A stretch of 64,000 bases of DNA from Oligoflexia bacterium (lineage in GTDB: Bacteria > Bdellovibrionota > Bacteriovoracia > Bacteriovoracales > Bacteriovoracaceae): contig JADFZW010000020.1 in NCBI GenBank assembly GCA_015232355.1, positions 39,694-103,693 on the forward strand, read 5' to 3'. Position 1 is the stretch's first letter. Every line of letters starts with the position of its first letter. This document shows, piece by piece, positions 36,661 through 45,872 of this stretch. The position numbers were made by a program, and so were the translations under genes. The notes under the pieces were generated by a model. The model was given only the letters and a program-made list of their open reading frames with translations. It did not search any database and had not been told where the DNA came from.

Positions 36661-37188
36661 ATGAATAAAGCAAAAGAGAAAAACTACATTACTAAATCAG
36701 GATATCAAAAGTTGCAAAGTGAATTGGATAATTTACTTAAAATTGAACGACCACAAATCACCAAAGTAATTGCATTAGCAGCGGCCAATGGTGATCGTTC
36801 TGAAAATGCTGATTACATTTATGGCAAGAGAAGATTACGCGAAATTGATAGGCGAATTAACTTTCTTCAAGGACGATTGAATATTGCTGTTGTTGTTGAC
36901 AAACAAGAGAATCAAAATAACGATCAAAGTAACAATAACTTTGATTTCAATAAAGTTCAATTTGGTGCAACTGTTACGGTGATGTCAGAAGATGATGGTG
37001 GAGTTGAAAAAACATACACTATTGTAGGAGTTGATGAAGTCGACATCAACAAAGGAAGAATAAGTTGGAAATCCCCTCTAGGAAATTCTCTTATGGGAAA
37101 ACAAGAGAGTGATGTTGTCTCTTTTAACACTCCTAATGGAAAAAAAGAGTTGGAGATCATTGAAATAAAATACCTACATATTGATTGA
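36661..37188 (+). CDS. greB: Transcription elongation factor GreB
   Basis: This 175-residue factor rescues arrested RNA polymerase by stimulating transcript cleavage. The N-terminal coiled coil carries the acidic tip GDRSENADYIYGKRRLREIDRR; the YIYGKRRLREIDRR form is typical of GreB, not GreA. The C-terminal FKBP-like domain follows (about 100-175; GATVTVM, SPLGNSLMGK, LEIIEIKY). An insertion of Asn/Gln-rich residues (about 80-98) lengthens the linker. The start is ATG, with only a weak ribosome binding site. Confidence 0.93.
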   Translation: MNKAKEKNYITKSGYQKLQSELDNLLKIERPQITKVIALAAANGDRSENADYIYGKRRLREIDRRINFLQGRLNIAVVVDKQENQNNDQSNNNFDFNKVQFGATVTVMSEDDGGVEKTYTIVGVDEVDINKGRISWKSPLGNSLMGKQESDVVSFNTPNGKKELEIIEIKYLHID

Positions 37189-37383
37189 TAGTAACGATTG
37201 ATATTGATTGCCTGCTTTTTTATTCTTTTCTTTATTTTTTTTCATCGTATATTCTTTTGCATTGATTTTTTTGATCGCCAAAAAAATTCAACTTTTTTAG
37301 AGGGCTTGACAAGTTAGCTGTTTGATTTCAAATGTTAAAAGTAATGAGTATGCTTTAATAATTTTAATATTGGATAAAAATAA
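37189..37383 (+). promoter_or_regulatory. Intergenic region before the bat operon with a possible -35 (TTGACA, 37306-37311)
   Basis: The 195-bp gap between greB and the operon head holds T-rich stretches and one consensus TTGACA at 37306-37311. No good -10 lies at 17 bases, so the promoter call is tentative. No hairpin terminator was evident. Confidence 0.3.
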
Positions 37384-38868
37384 ATGAATTATTCTACTCT
37401 ATTTCGGATATTATTCTATATATTTCTTACTACAAATTCACTAGCAAACTATTTGGCATTTGCACAAACCAATAGCAACAACAATAATAATAGCAACAAC
37501 AGCTCAAATCCATTTCAACTTTTAGAGTCCGTTGGTTTTAATACACTAAAAGAGAATGCTCTTGATTTTGAGTTGCCTCTGCTACCGGCAAACGAAAATA
37601 AAAAGTTTAGTAGCTTTAAAGGTAATTGGATAATGTTAGTCTTCTGGGCCACATGGTGTGGACCTTGTGTTTATGAGTTACCCACTCTAGAAAAACTCTA
37701 TCAAAAATTTAAAGATAAAAAATTTTTGATCGTTGGTGTCTCTGAAGATCAAGGCGATGACAGAAACCCGAGAAGATTTATCAAAAATAACAACATCACA
37801 TTTCCCATCTTTCATGACGGGGCTACTGAGATTGGTTTAAAATATCATGCACAAGCACTACCTACCGTCTATATGATCTCTCCTGATTTTAAATTAGTGG
37901 GGATTTTCAGAGGGGCCACTGATTGGAGCAATCCTGATATTGCAAATATGATAACAAATTTAATTGCTATAAAAGATGTATCTAAATTTGATTTAGCTGC
38001 AGCTGCAGGCGCAAACGCAGGTGCAGGTGCAAGCGGTACAAATCAAGATAAAAAGTCGGCCGACGGCAAGTCGGCCGGCACCTCTGCTTTGGCCCTGCCA
38101 AACAATCTTACTCCGCCAACTATTGTAATTAAAAAATTGAGCAAAGAGAATTTTGCTGTTAATGAAGAGATAAATTTGGAGATCGAGATAAAATGGAAGG
38201 GAGATTTAGCTGAATACTTGATGAAAGTGCCAACTATGATTCTTCCGGAAAAAGGAATTAAATTACTACAAACTACTTCATCTTCACTCAGTAGTGGAGA
38301 CGAAGCAATCTTAACATACACCTTTAAATTAAAGACTACGGCAGACGCACAGGAAGGCAAATACGCACTTGGACCAATCGAACTCGCTTATCAACCACGA
38401 TTAGTGGCCGGTTCAGAGTTGTTCTCTCGTTCTAAAAGTGTTGAAATAAATATCACCAAAAGTAATTTGGAAAAAAATTTTATTTGGTATATTCTGATAA
38501 TTGTTATTATTGCTGCTCTTTCCATTATTGGTTATCGCTATCTAATTGCTCCTAAGCGCGCGCTCAAAGCAACACAAATGGTACAGCAAGAACAAATTAA
38601 TTTTGCAAATCAAAAGCAAGAGGAATTTCGTACTTTAAAAGAAAAAAAAATCAAAGGACAAATCAGTGTTAGCGAATATGGAAAGATGTTAATTGAATTC
38701 TATATTAGTATTAGTAATAATATCGTGGAAGAAGTGAAAGAAAATGATGAGGAGATAAAAAAACTACAAGATATAAAAAACTCTATTGCTTATGGAGGAA
38801 AAATTTTAACGGATCAAGAACTCTCCCATTATGAAAAAAAGATTGAAAAAAAATTTGAAGTTTTATAA
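37384..38868 (+). CDS. TlpA-like thioredoxin fused to BatD-like beta-sandwich and membrane anchor
   Basis: The 494 residues contain a signal peptide (about 1-27) and a TlpA/ResA-type thioredoxin domain (about 45-195) with the redox pair WCGPC at Cys91-Cys94. A microsatellite-encoded Ala/Gly linker (about 203-235) follows. Next comes a beta-sandwich domain (about 240-360) resembling the extracytoplasmic modules of BatD, a membrane helix (about 365-385) and a cytosolic helical tail. It heads the MoxR/Bat operon, 55 bases before moxR. The predicted role is thiol-disulfide exchange in the periplasm coupled to the Bat complex. The fusion is unusual, and the BatD resemblance of the sandwich is my reading. 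Confidence 0.75.
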   Translation: MNYSTLFRILFYIFLTTNSLANYLAFAQTNSNNNNNSNNSSNPFQLLESVGFNTLKENALDFELPLLPANENKKFSSFKGNWIMLVFWATWCGPCVYELPTLEKLYQKFKDKKFLIVGVSEDQGDDRNPRRFIKNNNITFPIFHDGATEIGLKYHAQALPTVYMISPDFKLVGIFRGATDWSNPDIANMITNLIAIKDVSKFDLAAAAGANAGAGASGTNQDKKSADGKSAGTSALALPNNLTPPTIVIKKLSKENFAVNEEINLEIEIKWKGDLAEYLMKVPTMILPEKGIKLLQTTSSSLSSGDEAILTYTFKLKTTADAQEGKYALGPIELAYQPRLVAGSELFSRSKSVEINITKSNLEKNFIWYILIIVIIAALSIIGYRYLIAPKRALKATQMVQQEQINFANQKQEEFRTLKEKKIKGQISVSEYGKMLIEFYISISNNIVEEVKENDEEIKKLQDIKNSIAYGGKILTDQELSHYEKKIEKKFEVL

Positions 38869-38908
38869 TTTATTTTAATTTATTTTATTTTTATTTTTAT
38901 TTTTATTT
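38866..38908 (+). repeat. TTTTA/ATTTTT tandem repeats before moxR
   Basis: Degenerate ATTTT and ATTTTT units fill the spacer from the stop codon of the thioredoxin fusion to a perfect AGGAGGT ribosome binding site at 38909-38915. Confidence 0.85.
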
Positions 38909-38923
38909 AGGAGGTAATTACTT

Positions 38924-39916
38924 ATGGCCTTAAACGTAAACGAAATAACTGAAAAGATCGCGAAAGAATATCCAGTAATAGCAAATTTGGTAGAAGAAGT
39001 AAGCAAAGTAATTGTTGGTCAAAGAAATATGGTAGAACGTTTGCTGATTGGTATTTTAGGAGATGGACACATCTTAGTAGAGGGGGTTCCAGGATTGGCC
39101 AAAACTACTGCGGTTAAAGCTTTAAGCGATACGCTCGATACTAAGTTTAGTCGTATTCAATTCACTCCTGATCTCTTGCCTGCCGATCTGATTGGTACCC
39201 AAGTCTATTCACCAAGAGATGGATCGTTTACTGTTAAAAAAGGTCCACTATTTGCTAACATCATTTTAGCAGATGAGATTAACCGTGCTCCTGCTAAAGT
39301 TCAGAGTGCACTCCTGGAGGCCATGCAAGAAAAACAAGTAACCATTGGTGAAGAGACCTTCAAATTGCCAAATCCATTCTTAGTTATGGCCACTCAAAAC
39401 CCCATTGAACAGGAAGGAACATATCCACTTCCAGAGGCACAAGTGGATCGTTTTATGTTGAAAGTAAAGATCACTTATCCAAACAAAGATGAAGAGATAA
39501 AAATTGCTAAAAAGATGTCAGTACAAAATAGAGATTTTAATATTCAAAAGGTACTTACTCCGGAAAAAATTTGTTCTCTTAGAACATTAGTTGATGAAGT
39601 CTTTGTAGATGAAAAATTATTTGGCTACGTTACTGATTTGGTTTTAGCAACCAGAAGTCCTGAATCATATGGACTAAAAGATTTACGTTCCCTAATTGAG
39701 TATGGTGCTTCTCCGAGAGCAACGATCAATCTTATTAAGGCCGCCAAGGTGTATGCTTTTATTCATGGAAGAGGATATGTAACTCCTCAAGATATTAAAT
39801 CCATTGGTGCAGATGTCTTACGACATCGAGTGATTGTCTCTTACGAAGCGGAAGCACAAAATTTAAGCTCTGATGATTTATTAATAAGAGTCTTTGATAA
39901 GGTGGATGTTCCATGA
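38924..39916 (+). CDS. moxR: MoxR-family AAA+ ATPase
   Basis: This 330-residue AAA+ ATPase has Walker A GVPGLAKTT, Walker B ILADEINRAPAK, the pore/sensor region LLEAMQEKQVTIGEE and sensor 1 ATQNPIEQEGTYPLPEAQ. MoxR proteins act as chaperone-like ATPases that activate or assemble VWA-domain proteins, here BatA and BatB encoded downstream. It has the best ribosome binding site in the window, so it is probably well expressed. Its TGA stop overlaps the next start by four bases (ATGA). Confidence 0.95.
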   Translation: MALNVNEITEKIAKEYPVIANLVEEVSKVIVGQRNMVERLLIGILGDGHILVEGVPGLAKTTAVKALSDTLDTKFSRIQFTPDLLPADLIGTQVYSPRDGSFTVKKGPLFANIILADEINRAPAKVQSALLEAMQEKQVTIGEETFKLPNPFLVMATQNPIEQEGTYPLPEAQVDRFMLKVKITYPNKDEEIKIAKKMSVQNRDFNIQKVLTPEKICSLRTLVDEVFVDEKLFGYVTDLVLATRSPESYGLKDLRSLIEYGASPRATINLIKAAKVYAFIHGRGYVTPQDIKSIGADVLRHRVIVSYEAEAQNLSSDDLLIRVFDKVDVP

Positions 39917-40833
39917 CAAACGACAAGACACAGACACAGACTCAGAAGCAACCAACGCTCTTAAATAGTGAACTGATAAGTCAGATCAAAGGGATACAAA
40001 TACGTGCTAAACATTTGGTGAATAACTCCTTTGCTGGTGAATATCAGAGTACCTTTAAGGGAAGAGGAATGGAGTTTGATGAGATTAGAGAATACATTCC
40101 AGGAGATGATGTAAGAAATATCGATTGGAACGTAACCGCTCGTACTGGTAAACCATTCATCAAAGTCTTTAAAGATGAGCGTGAGTTAACAGTTATTTTT
40201 GTAGTCGATGTCTCCGCATCCTCTCAATTTGGTACTGCCGTTAAATTTAAAAATGAAGTGGCGGCCGAGATCACTGCTCTACTCGCCTACACTGCTCTAA
40301 GAAACAATGACAAAGTTGGGCTTATCGTATTTTCTGATCATGTCGAACACTACGTTCCTCCTAAAAAAGGACGCGGTCACGTTTGGGCGCTCATTCGCGA
40401 TATTCTAACCTACAAATCAACGGCCAGAGAGACAAATATAAAAGTCCCTCTGGAATTTTTGAATAGAGTAATTAAGCATAAAGCAATTGTATTTTTAATC
40501 TCTGACTTTCAAGGTCTTGGCCATGAAAATGAGATTAGAGTAACTGGTCATCGTCATGATCTTATCGCCATTTCTATTAACGACCCAAGAGAGTTGGAAC
40601 TACCTAATATTGGATATATTGAATTGGAAGATGCAGAGACTGGAGATTTTATTTTAATAAACACCAATAATAATAATCTACTTAAAAATTATAAAACTTC
40701 CGCTAAAAAAAATCTGCTACAACAAAAGGATTTTTTCCAAAGCAACGGAATTGATTTTATCGACATTAATGTGGCCAAATCATATACCGGTCCGATCGTA
40801 GCATTTTTTAAGGCCAGAGAATTTAGGAGATAA
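39913..40833 (+). CDS. DUF58 (VWA-like) protein of Bat operon
   Basis: This 306-residue protein has the DUF58 hallmark YIPGDDVRNIDWNVTART followed by a VWA-like core (VIFVVDVSAS). DUF58 proteins always accompany MoxR ATPases and carry a degenerate or partial MIDAS; here DVSAS keeps the DxSxS pattern. It is soluble, presumably cytosolic and membrane-peripheral. The ATGA overlap with moxR implies coupled translation. The N-terminal Gln/Thr run (QTQTQKQ) is low complexity. Confidence 0.92.
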   Translation: MTNDKTQTQTQKQPTLLNSELISQIKGIQIRAKHLVNNSFAGEYQSTFKGRGMEFDEIREYIPGDDVRNIDWNVTARTGKPFIKVFKDERELTVIFVVDVSASSQFGTAVKFKNEVAAEITALLAYTALRNNDKVGLIVFSDHVEHYVPPKKGRGHVWALIRDILTYKSTARETNIKVPLEFLNRVIKHKAIVFLISDFQGLGHENEIRVTGHRHDLIAISINDPRELELPNIGYIELEDAETGDFILINTNNNNLLKNYKTSAKKNLLQQKDFFQSNGIDFIDINVAKSYTGPIVAFFKAREFRR

Positions 40834-40838
40834 ATTGC

Positions 40839-41852
40839 ATGAGTACTCAAATATTCGAAAAAAGAATGATGATCATTGTTTTCTCTCAACTAACAATTGG
40901 GATCTTACTCGCACTACTCATTGTCTTCTACAAAGGAACGAATACAAAAAATATTAATAACATTATCAGTGATGAATCAAATTATCTAAGAACTTTAGGA
41001 ACCAAACTCCAAGGTATTGAATTAAACTTGGAGGCCGCTAAATCCTATGAGAAATATTTTGAAAAGAGTTTGAATACAATCGATAATGAGACCAAGGCCA
41101 AAATTGCTTTTACCATAGGAGAATTGTACAAAAACGAGGGCCAATACGAAAAAGCAATTGGTTATTATTATTTGGTGGAGTTGTTTGATGATAAATCCAC
41201 TTATAAGAGTGATGCCAAAAAAGAGATCGTCGCCCTTCTAGAAAAGATGAAAAAATTTAGTGCCGCCAAATGGATGCTAAATGAGGCCACATCTTTATCA
41301 TCATCATCTGCACCTGCAGGTGCAGGTGCCGGTGCAGGTACGACTGCAGGAGGAGATGTAGTAGCAAAGATCGGCGATAAAAAAATATACCTTCATGAGA
41401 TTAATACTTATCTCGATGAGCTGCCTGAATTTGTCAGAAAAAATTTCAGCAAAACAGAGGAAAAACAAAATTTTGTAAAAAAATATGTGGCCGATACTAT
41501 GTTATTTGAAAAAGCTAAACGCCAAGGAATGAATAACGATACAAAATTCAGACAACAAATAGAGCGTATTGAGCGTGAATTGTTACTGCAAAAAATATTT
41601 GAGCAAGAAATTTCTAAAAAGATTTCCATTAGCGAATCTGATGTTAAAAATTACTATGAAGCAAACAAAGATAAATTTGCTCAAAAAAATCCTAAGTCCA
41701 ATGCTCCTGCTCCTGCTCCTAAATTTGAAGAGATCAAAAAAATGGTTACCGATAATTACCGTCAAGAGAAGGAAAGAGATTTATATCAGAAGTTAATTGA
41801 AGAAACTCTTAAAATTGAAAAAGTGGAGCTATTTTTAGATAAGGTTAAATAA
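40839..41852 (+). CDS. Membrane-anchored TPR protein with SurA-like chaperone domain
   Basis: The 337 residues hold one N-terminal membrane helix (about 12-28), a TPR-like helical region (about 50-140; LNLEAAKSYEKYFEKSL, GQYEKAIGYYYLVELF), an Ala/Gly microsatellite linker (about 148-168) and a C-terminal region (about 170-337). The last resembles the N-terminal peptide-binding helices of SurA/PpiD-type chaperones (VVAKIGDKKIYLHEINTYL, ISESDVKNYYEANKDKF). A parvulin PPIase domain is absent. Position inside the bat operon, with 5- and 2-base gaps, suggests it folds or delivers periplasmic parts of the complex. I know of no such gene in standard bat operons. Confidence 0.65.
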   Translation: MSTQIFEKRMMIIVFSQLTIGILLALLIVFYKGTNTKNINNIISDESNYLRTLGTKLQGIELNLEAAKSYEKYFEKSLNTIDNETKAKIAFTIGELYKNEGQYEKAIGYYYLVELFDDKSTYKSDAKKEIVALLEKMKKFSAAKWMLNEATSLSSSSAPAGAGAGAGTTAGGDVVAKIGDKKIYLHEINTYLDELPEFVRKNFSKTEEKQNFVKKYVADTMLFEKAKRQGMNNDTKFRQQIERIERELLLQKIFEQEISKKISISESDVKNYYEANKDKFAQKNPKSNAPAPAPKFEEIKKMVTDNYRQEKERDLYQKLIEETLKIEKVELFLDKVK

Positions 41853-41854
41853 AT

Positions 41855-42931
41855 ATGAATATTATTATGAAAATTTTTGCTTTCATTGTCCTAATGTTTA
41901 TTTTCATATCCTCATCGCTGGCGTTGTCGTCCTCGCCAGTGACAATTAAAGCAGAGGTAAGTCAAGCAAAGATAAAAATTGATGAGGAGTTGATTTTTAA
42001 AATCACTGTTAAAGCAAAAAAAGAGATTGCAATAACCATCCCTGAAGTAGGAAATTCTATTCAAGGACTACGTATAGTAGAGTTTGCTGATGAGAAACCC
42101 AAGAGTGATAGTGATGATAATAATTATCTTATCTATCAAAAATGGTATAAGTTAAAGAGCGACTTTAGTGGTTCATACATTCTCCCAGCAGTAACTCTTA
42201 ACTACAACTACAATCAACAGGCGGCCACTTCCAAAACTGCCGATATCTTTGTTGAAGTGGTTGCTGACTCATCTACTGCAACAGGAGCTGCAAATGCTAC
42301 CCCTACAAATACTCCATCTTCTAACTCTAACAACCCTAACGACTCCAACAACTCTAACGATATTCGCGATATTAAAAATATTGAATCTATCCCTATGAAG
42401 TGGAGTAATACTCTTATTTTCATTGTTGTAGTTATAATTCTTATTGTATTGGCGGTGATTGCAGCTTTAATTTATAATAAAAGAAAAAAAGCATACGCCG
42501 CTACATTGCCACCAATCCCTCCAGCAGATCGTGCAATAAGAGAGATAAATAAATTACGAGCAGAACAAGTTATAGATCAAATAACAATTAAAAATCCTAA
42601 GCTCTATCACTTCACTCTATCACAAATAATTAGAACCTATCTGGAAGAGGAGTTCTCATTTAAAGCAACAGATATGACTTTAGAGGAGATAAAATCCAGC
42701 ATCGATTCATTAAATGAAGTAAAAAATGAATATGAATTAAAAAAAGAGTTGTTGATGATCTTAGAGGGATGTGACTTCGTAAAATTTACTGATATGGAAA
42801 TTGAAAGGAGTTTAAGTGTTGAACTTTCACTAAAAGCAATTAGCTTTGTGAAAAAAATTAGACCAACTCCTCCATCTCAATCGTCTACCTCATCTCCAGA
42901 TTCTAATCAAAAAGAGGAGTCAGTTATATGA
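41855..42931 (+). CDS. BatD-like short protein (DUF4381-type), membrane-anchored
   Basis: This 358-residue protein has a signal peptide (about 1-24), a beta-sandwich domain (about 26-130), an Asn/Ser/Thr linker, a membrane helix (about 188-208) and a cytosolic helical domain (about 220-345). The topology (beta, helix, cytosolic domain that may contact VWA proteins or MoxR) is that of short BatD or DUF4381 proteins. The ATG of the next gene overlaps its TGA (ATGA), so translation is coupled to batA. A separate full BatD is encoded downstream at 45873. Confidence 0.7.
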   Translation: MNIIMKIFAFIVLMFIFISSSLALSSSPVTIKAEVSQAKIKIDEELIFKITVKAKKEIAITIPEVGNSIQGLRIVEFADEKPKSDSDDNNYLIYQKWYKLKSDFSGSYILPAVTLNYNYNQQAATSKTADIFVEVVADSSTATGAANATPTNTPSSNSNNPNDSNNSNDIRDIKNIESIPMKWSNTLIFIVVVIILIVLAVIAALIYNKRKKAYAATLPPIPPADRAIREINKLRAEQVIDQITIKNPKLYHFTLSQIIRTYLEEEFSFKATDMTLEEIKSSIDSLNEVKNEYELKKELLMILEGCDFVKFTDMEIERSLSVELSLKAISFVKKIRPTPPSQSSTSSPDSNQKEESVI

Positions 42932-43926
42932 TGAAACTGCATGATCCTTGGTATCTACTTTTAATTTTAATTTTAGTACCACTCGTATTTTACTTTTCCA
43001 AATCTTCAGGTGGACGCATCCGCTTCTCTAATTTGGATATCATCAAACGAGTTAATGTTAATGTAACTTCTACTTTCAATCCTCGAATCATACTTACTAT
43101 TTTAAGAATTGTGGCCATTATTTTATTAGTAGTAGGACTGACTCGCCCTCAGGCCGGCAAAAAATTTTCCGAGATAATTTCAGAGGGCGTAGATATTATG
43201 TTGTTACTCGACACCTCAGGTTCCATGCAAGCATTGGACTTTAAATTAGATGGTGAACCAGTCAATCGTTTGGCGGTAGTAAAGAAAGTGGTAGCAGATT
43301 TTGTAAAGAAACGTCCCGATGATCGCATGGGTATTGTAGTCTTTGGCCAAGAGGCATTCACTCAATGCCCTTTAACTTTAGATCATGGAGTACTAATTGA
43401 ATTTTTCAAAAAGATTGAAATAGGAATGGCCGGCGATTCTACCGCCATTGGATCTGCAATTGGTACCGCCATAAATCGCATGAAGGATTTAAAGGCAAAA
43501 TCAAAAATAGTTATTCTCTTAACTGATGGTCGTAGTAACACTGGGGAGATTCCACCACTAGATGCTTCTGAGTTAGCAAAAACTTTTGGAATAAAAATCT
43601 ACACTATCGGTGTGGGCACAAAGGGCAAGGCACCCTTCTTACAAGATACTATCTTTGGCAAAAGATATGTCTATGTGGATGTAGAAATTGATGAAGAGAC
43701 TCTAATTCAAATCGCTAAAAATACCAATGGAAAATATTATCGTGCTACCGATACAAAAGAGTTAGAACAAATCTATGATGAAATTGATAAGCTTGAAAAA
43801 AATGAGGTTAAGCTTAAAGAGTACACAGAATACAATGAACTATTTCACTGGTTCTTGATTCCTGGTTTGTTGTTACTGTTAATTGAAATTTTATTATCTC
43901 AGACTATTTTTAGAAAGATTCCGTAA
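42928..43926 (+). CDS. batA: BatA, VWA-domain membrane protein
   Basis: This 332-residue protein has two N-terminal hydrophobic segments (about 5-22 and 50-70), a VWA domain with the MIDAS motif DTSGSM (about residue 94), and a C-terminal membrane helix (about 306-325). The downstream metal-site Thr/Asp are in the VLTDGRSN and STAIGSAI contexts. Family knowledge: Bat (Bacteroides aerotolerance-type) VWA proteins are periplasm- or cytoplasm-facing partners of MoxR, linked to stress and envelope integrity. AGGAG precedes the start. Confidence 0.9.
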   Translation: MMKLHDPWYLLLILILVPLVFYFSKSSGGRIRFSNLDIIKRVNVNVTSTFNPRIILTILRIVAIILLVVGLTRPQAGKKFSEIISEGVDIMLLLDTSGSMQALDFKLDGEPVNRLAVVKKVVADFVKKRPDDRMGIVVFGQEAFTQCPLTLDHGVLIEFFKKIEIGMAGDSTAIGSAIGTAINRMKDLKAKSKIVILLTDGRSNTGEIPPLDASELAKTFGIKIYTIGVGTKGKAPFLQDTIFGKRYVYVDVEIDEETLIQIAKNTNGKYYRATDTKELEQIYDEIDKLEKNEVKLKEYTEYNELFHWFLIPGLLLLLIEILLSQTIFRKIP

Positions 43927-43927
43927 C

Positions 43928-43959
43928 TTTGTAATTTTGTAATTTTGTAATTTTGCAAT
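43928..43959 (+). repeat. Octanucleotide tandem repeat (TTTGTAAT)4
   Basis: Three perfect TTTGTAAT units and one TTTGCAAT fill the spacer between batA and the AGGAG ribosome binding site of the next gene. Confidence 0.95.
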
Positions 43960-43977
43960 TAGGAGCTTTGAAGATAT

Positions 43978-45870
43978 ATGAAATTTGGAAATATCCACTA
44001 CCTCTATCTTTTAACTTTAATCCCACTAATAATTTTATTTTATTGGTGGGCCTTTAAGCGTAAGCAGATACTTATTGAAAAATTTGTTAGTAAAGAACTT
44101 AAAGAGCGACTATTAACTGGCGTCTCTTTCACAAGACAAAAATTAAAAGCACTCACTCTGATCGTGGCCACAACATTTTTAATACTCTCACTACTTAGGC
44201 CGCAATGGGGTTTTCATTGGGAAGAGGTTAAGCGCAGAGGTGTTGATATTATAATTGCATTAGATGTTTCCAAGAGTATGCTGGCGCAAGATGTGACTCC
44301 TAATCGTCTCGAGCGAGCAAAGAGAAAAATAAAAGATCTACTACAAATTGTACAAGGTGATCGCTTAGGACTTGTAGCATTTGCAGGAGTTAGTTTTTTA
44401 GAGGTTCCTTTAACTCTTGATTTTGGTGCCATTCAACTCTTCTTAGATGAATTAGATACCAGTATCATTCCCATTCCTGGAACTGCTATCGCAGATGCTG
44501 TTCAAAAATCAATTAAAGCATTCGATACTGCCGATAAAAAATCGCGAGTTTTAATTTTAATAACTGATGGTGAAGATCATGAAGGTGATCCAGTGGAAGC
44601 GGCCAAAAAGGCGGCAGAACAAGGAATTAAGATTTACACTATCGGTATAGGAAAGGAGGGCGGGGCCCCTATTCCAGATGGTGAAGGTGGTGCTTTAAAA
44701 AAAGATGCTAAAGGTGAAGTTATCTTATCTCAATTAAATGAGGATACCTTACAAAAGATGGCCCTTGCAACAGGTGGTAGTTATGTCCGCTCGGTTACTG
44801 GAGATTTAGATTTGGAAAAAATCTACACTGACATTAGAAAAAGTGTTGAAGATAAAGAATTAAAGAGTGGTCGGCAAAAACGCTTTGAAGAGCGTTTTCA
44901 ATTTCCTTTGCTGATTGCTATTTTACTGCTGGCATTTGAAGCAATCTTTAGAGAGAGAAAAGGAAGAAAAGAAAGCAAAAAGACCTCCCTCTTAAGTTTA
45001 AGTTTTTTTCTATTAGGATTAGTATTTTTACTCGCTAGTAATACTCATGCATCTACAGCAAAAAGCGAAAGTAGTAGTAGCATATTTAAGGGAAAAGCAC
45101 AACAAGGAGAGAGTTACTACAAAGACAAAAAATATGATCTGGCCCTAAAAAATTATTTAGATGCACAGATTGAGGATCCAAAGAATGAACAATTAAAATA
45201 TAATATGGCCAACAGTTACTATAAAATGGGGCAATTTGAGGAGGCAGATAAATTATTTCAATCGCTCACTCAAAGTAATGATCCTAAGATAAGCTTTAAG
45301 GCACTCTATAACTTAGGTAATACATCTTATCGTCAAGGTAAACTTTATGAGGCCGTTGAATTTTATAAACAGGCACTAAAGATAAATCCCAATGATGAGG
45401 ATGCAAAATTTAATTTAGAATTTGTACAAAAAGAGATTAAGCGAAGAATAGAAGAGCAAAAAAAGCAACAACAACAGCAGCAACAACAAAACAAACAAAA
45501 TAATAGTTCCTGCCCCAATAAACAACCTGGTGGTCAAGGTCAAGATCAAAAACAGCAGCAGCAAAAAGATCAACAACAAAAAGAAGAGCAACAAAAAAAG
45601 GAGCAACAACAGCAAGAACAGCAACAACAGCAGCAGCAACAACAGCAAAAAGATGCTAAAATGGGTAATAAGCAAGATGAGAAAAAAGACGAGAAAAAAG
45701 GTGAAAAAGAAGATCAAGCTAACGCTGCAAAGTTGATAAAAAAGGGCAAGTTTTCAGAGGAAGAGGCTAAACGTATTCTCTCTACGCTTGATGAGAATAA
45801 AAAGAAATTTTTAAAACAAAATCGTCAAGAGGGTAATGCTGATAAATATCGTGTTGAAAAGGATTGGTAG
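43978..45870 (+). CDS. batB: BatB-BatC fusion: VWA domain plus TPR and Gln-rich tail
   Basis: The 630 residues combine two proteins. The N-terminal BatB (about 1-330) has membrane helices (about 8-25, 55-75) and a VWA domain with MIDAS DVSKSM. A second membrane helix follows (about 338-358). The C-terminal BatC part holds TPR repeats (about 375-480; NANSYYKMG, NLGNTSYRQGKLYEAVEFYKQ). The tail (about 485-590) is a Gln/Lys-rich microsatellite-coded region before a final basic segment. In many genomes batB and batC are separate genes. The plus-strand Gln repeat produces a spurious Leu-rich ORF on the other strand. It overlaps none but is 2 bases from batD. Confidence 0.9.
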   Translation: MKFGNIHYLYLLTLIPLIILFYWWAFKRKQILIEKFVSKELKERLLTGVSFTRQKLKALTLIVATTFLILSLLRPQWGFHWEEVKRRGVDIIIALDVSKSMLAQDVTPNRLERAKRKIKDLLQIVQGDRLGLVAFAGVSFLEVPLTLDFGAIQLFLDELDTSIIPIPGTAIADAVQKSIKAFDTADKKSRVLILITDGEDHEGDPVEAAKKAAEQGIKIYTIGIGKEGGAPIPDGEGGALKKDAKGEVILSQLNEDTLQKMALATGGSYVRSVTGDLDLEKIYTDIRKSVEDKELKSGRQKRFEERFQFPLLIAILLLAFEAIFRERKGRKESKKTSLLSLSFFLLGLVFLLASNTHASTAKSESSSSIFKGKAQQGESYYKDKKYDLALKNYLDAQIEDPKNEQLKYNMANSYYKMGQFEEADKLFQSLTQSNDPKISFKALYNLGNTSYRQGKLYEAVEFYKQALKINPNDEDAKFNLEFVQKEIKRRIEEQKKQQQQQQQQNKQNNSSCPNKQPGGQGQDQKQQQQKDQQQKEEQQKKEQQQQEQQQQQQQQQQKDAKMGNKQDEKKDEKKGEKEDQANAAKLIKKGKFSEEEAKRILSTLDENKKKFLKQNRQEGNADKYRVEKDW

Positions 45871-45872
45871 AC

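Noticed and set aside
45415..45717. Leu-rich reading frame on the minus strand
   Set aside because: It is the complement of the Gln/Lys repeat of the batB-batC fusion; no ribosome binding site or real composition.
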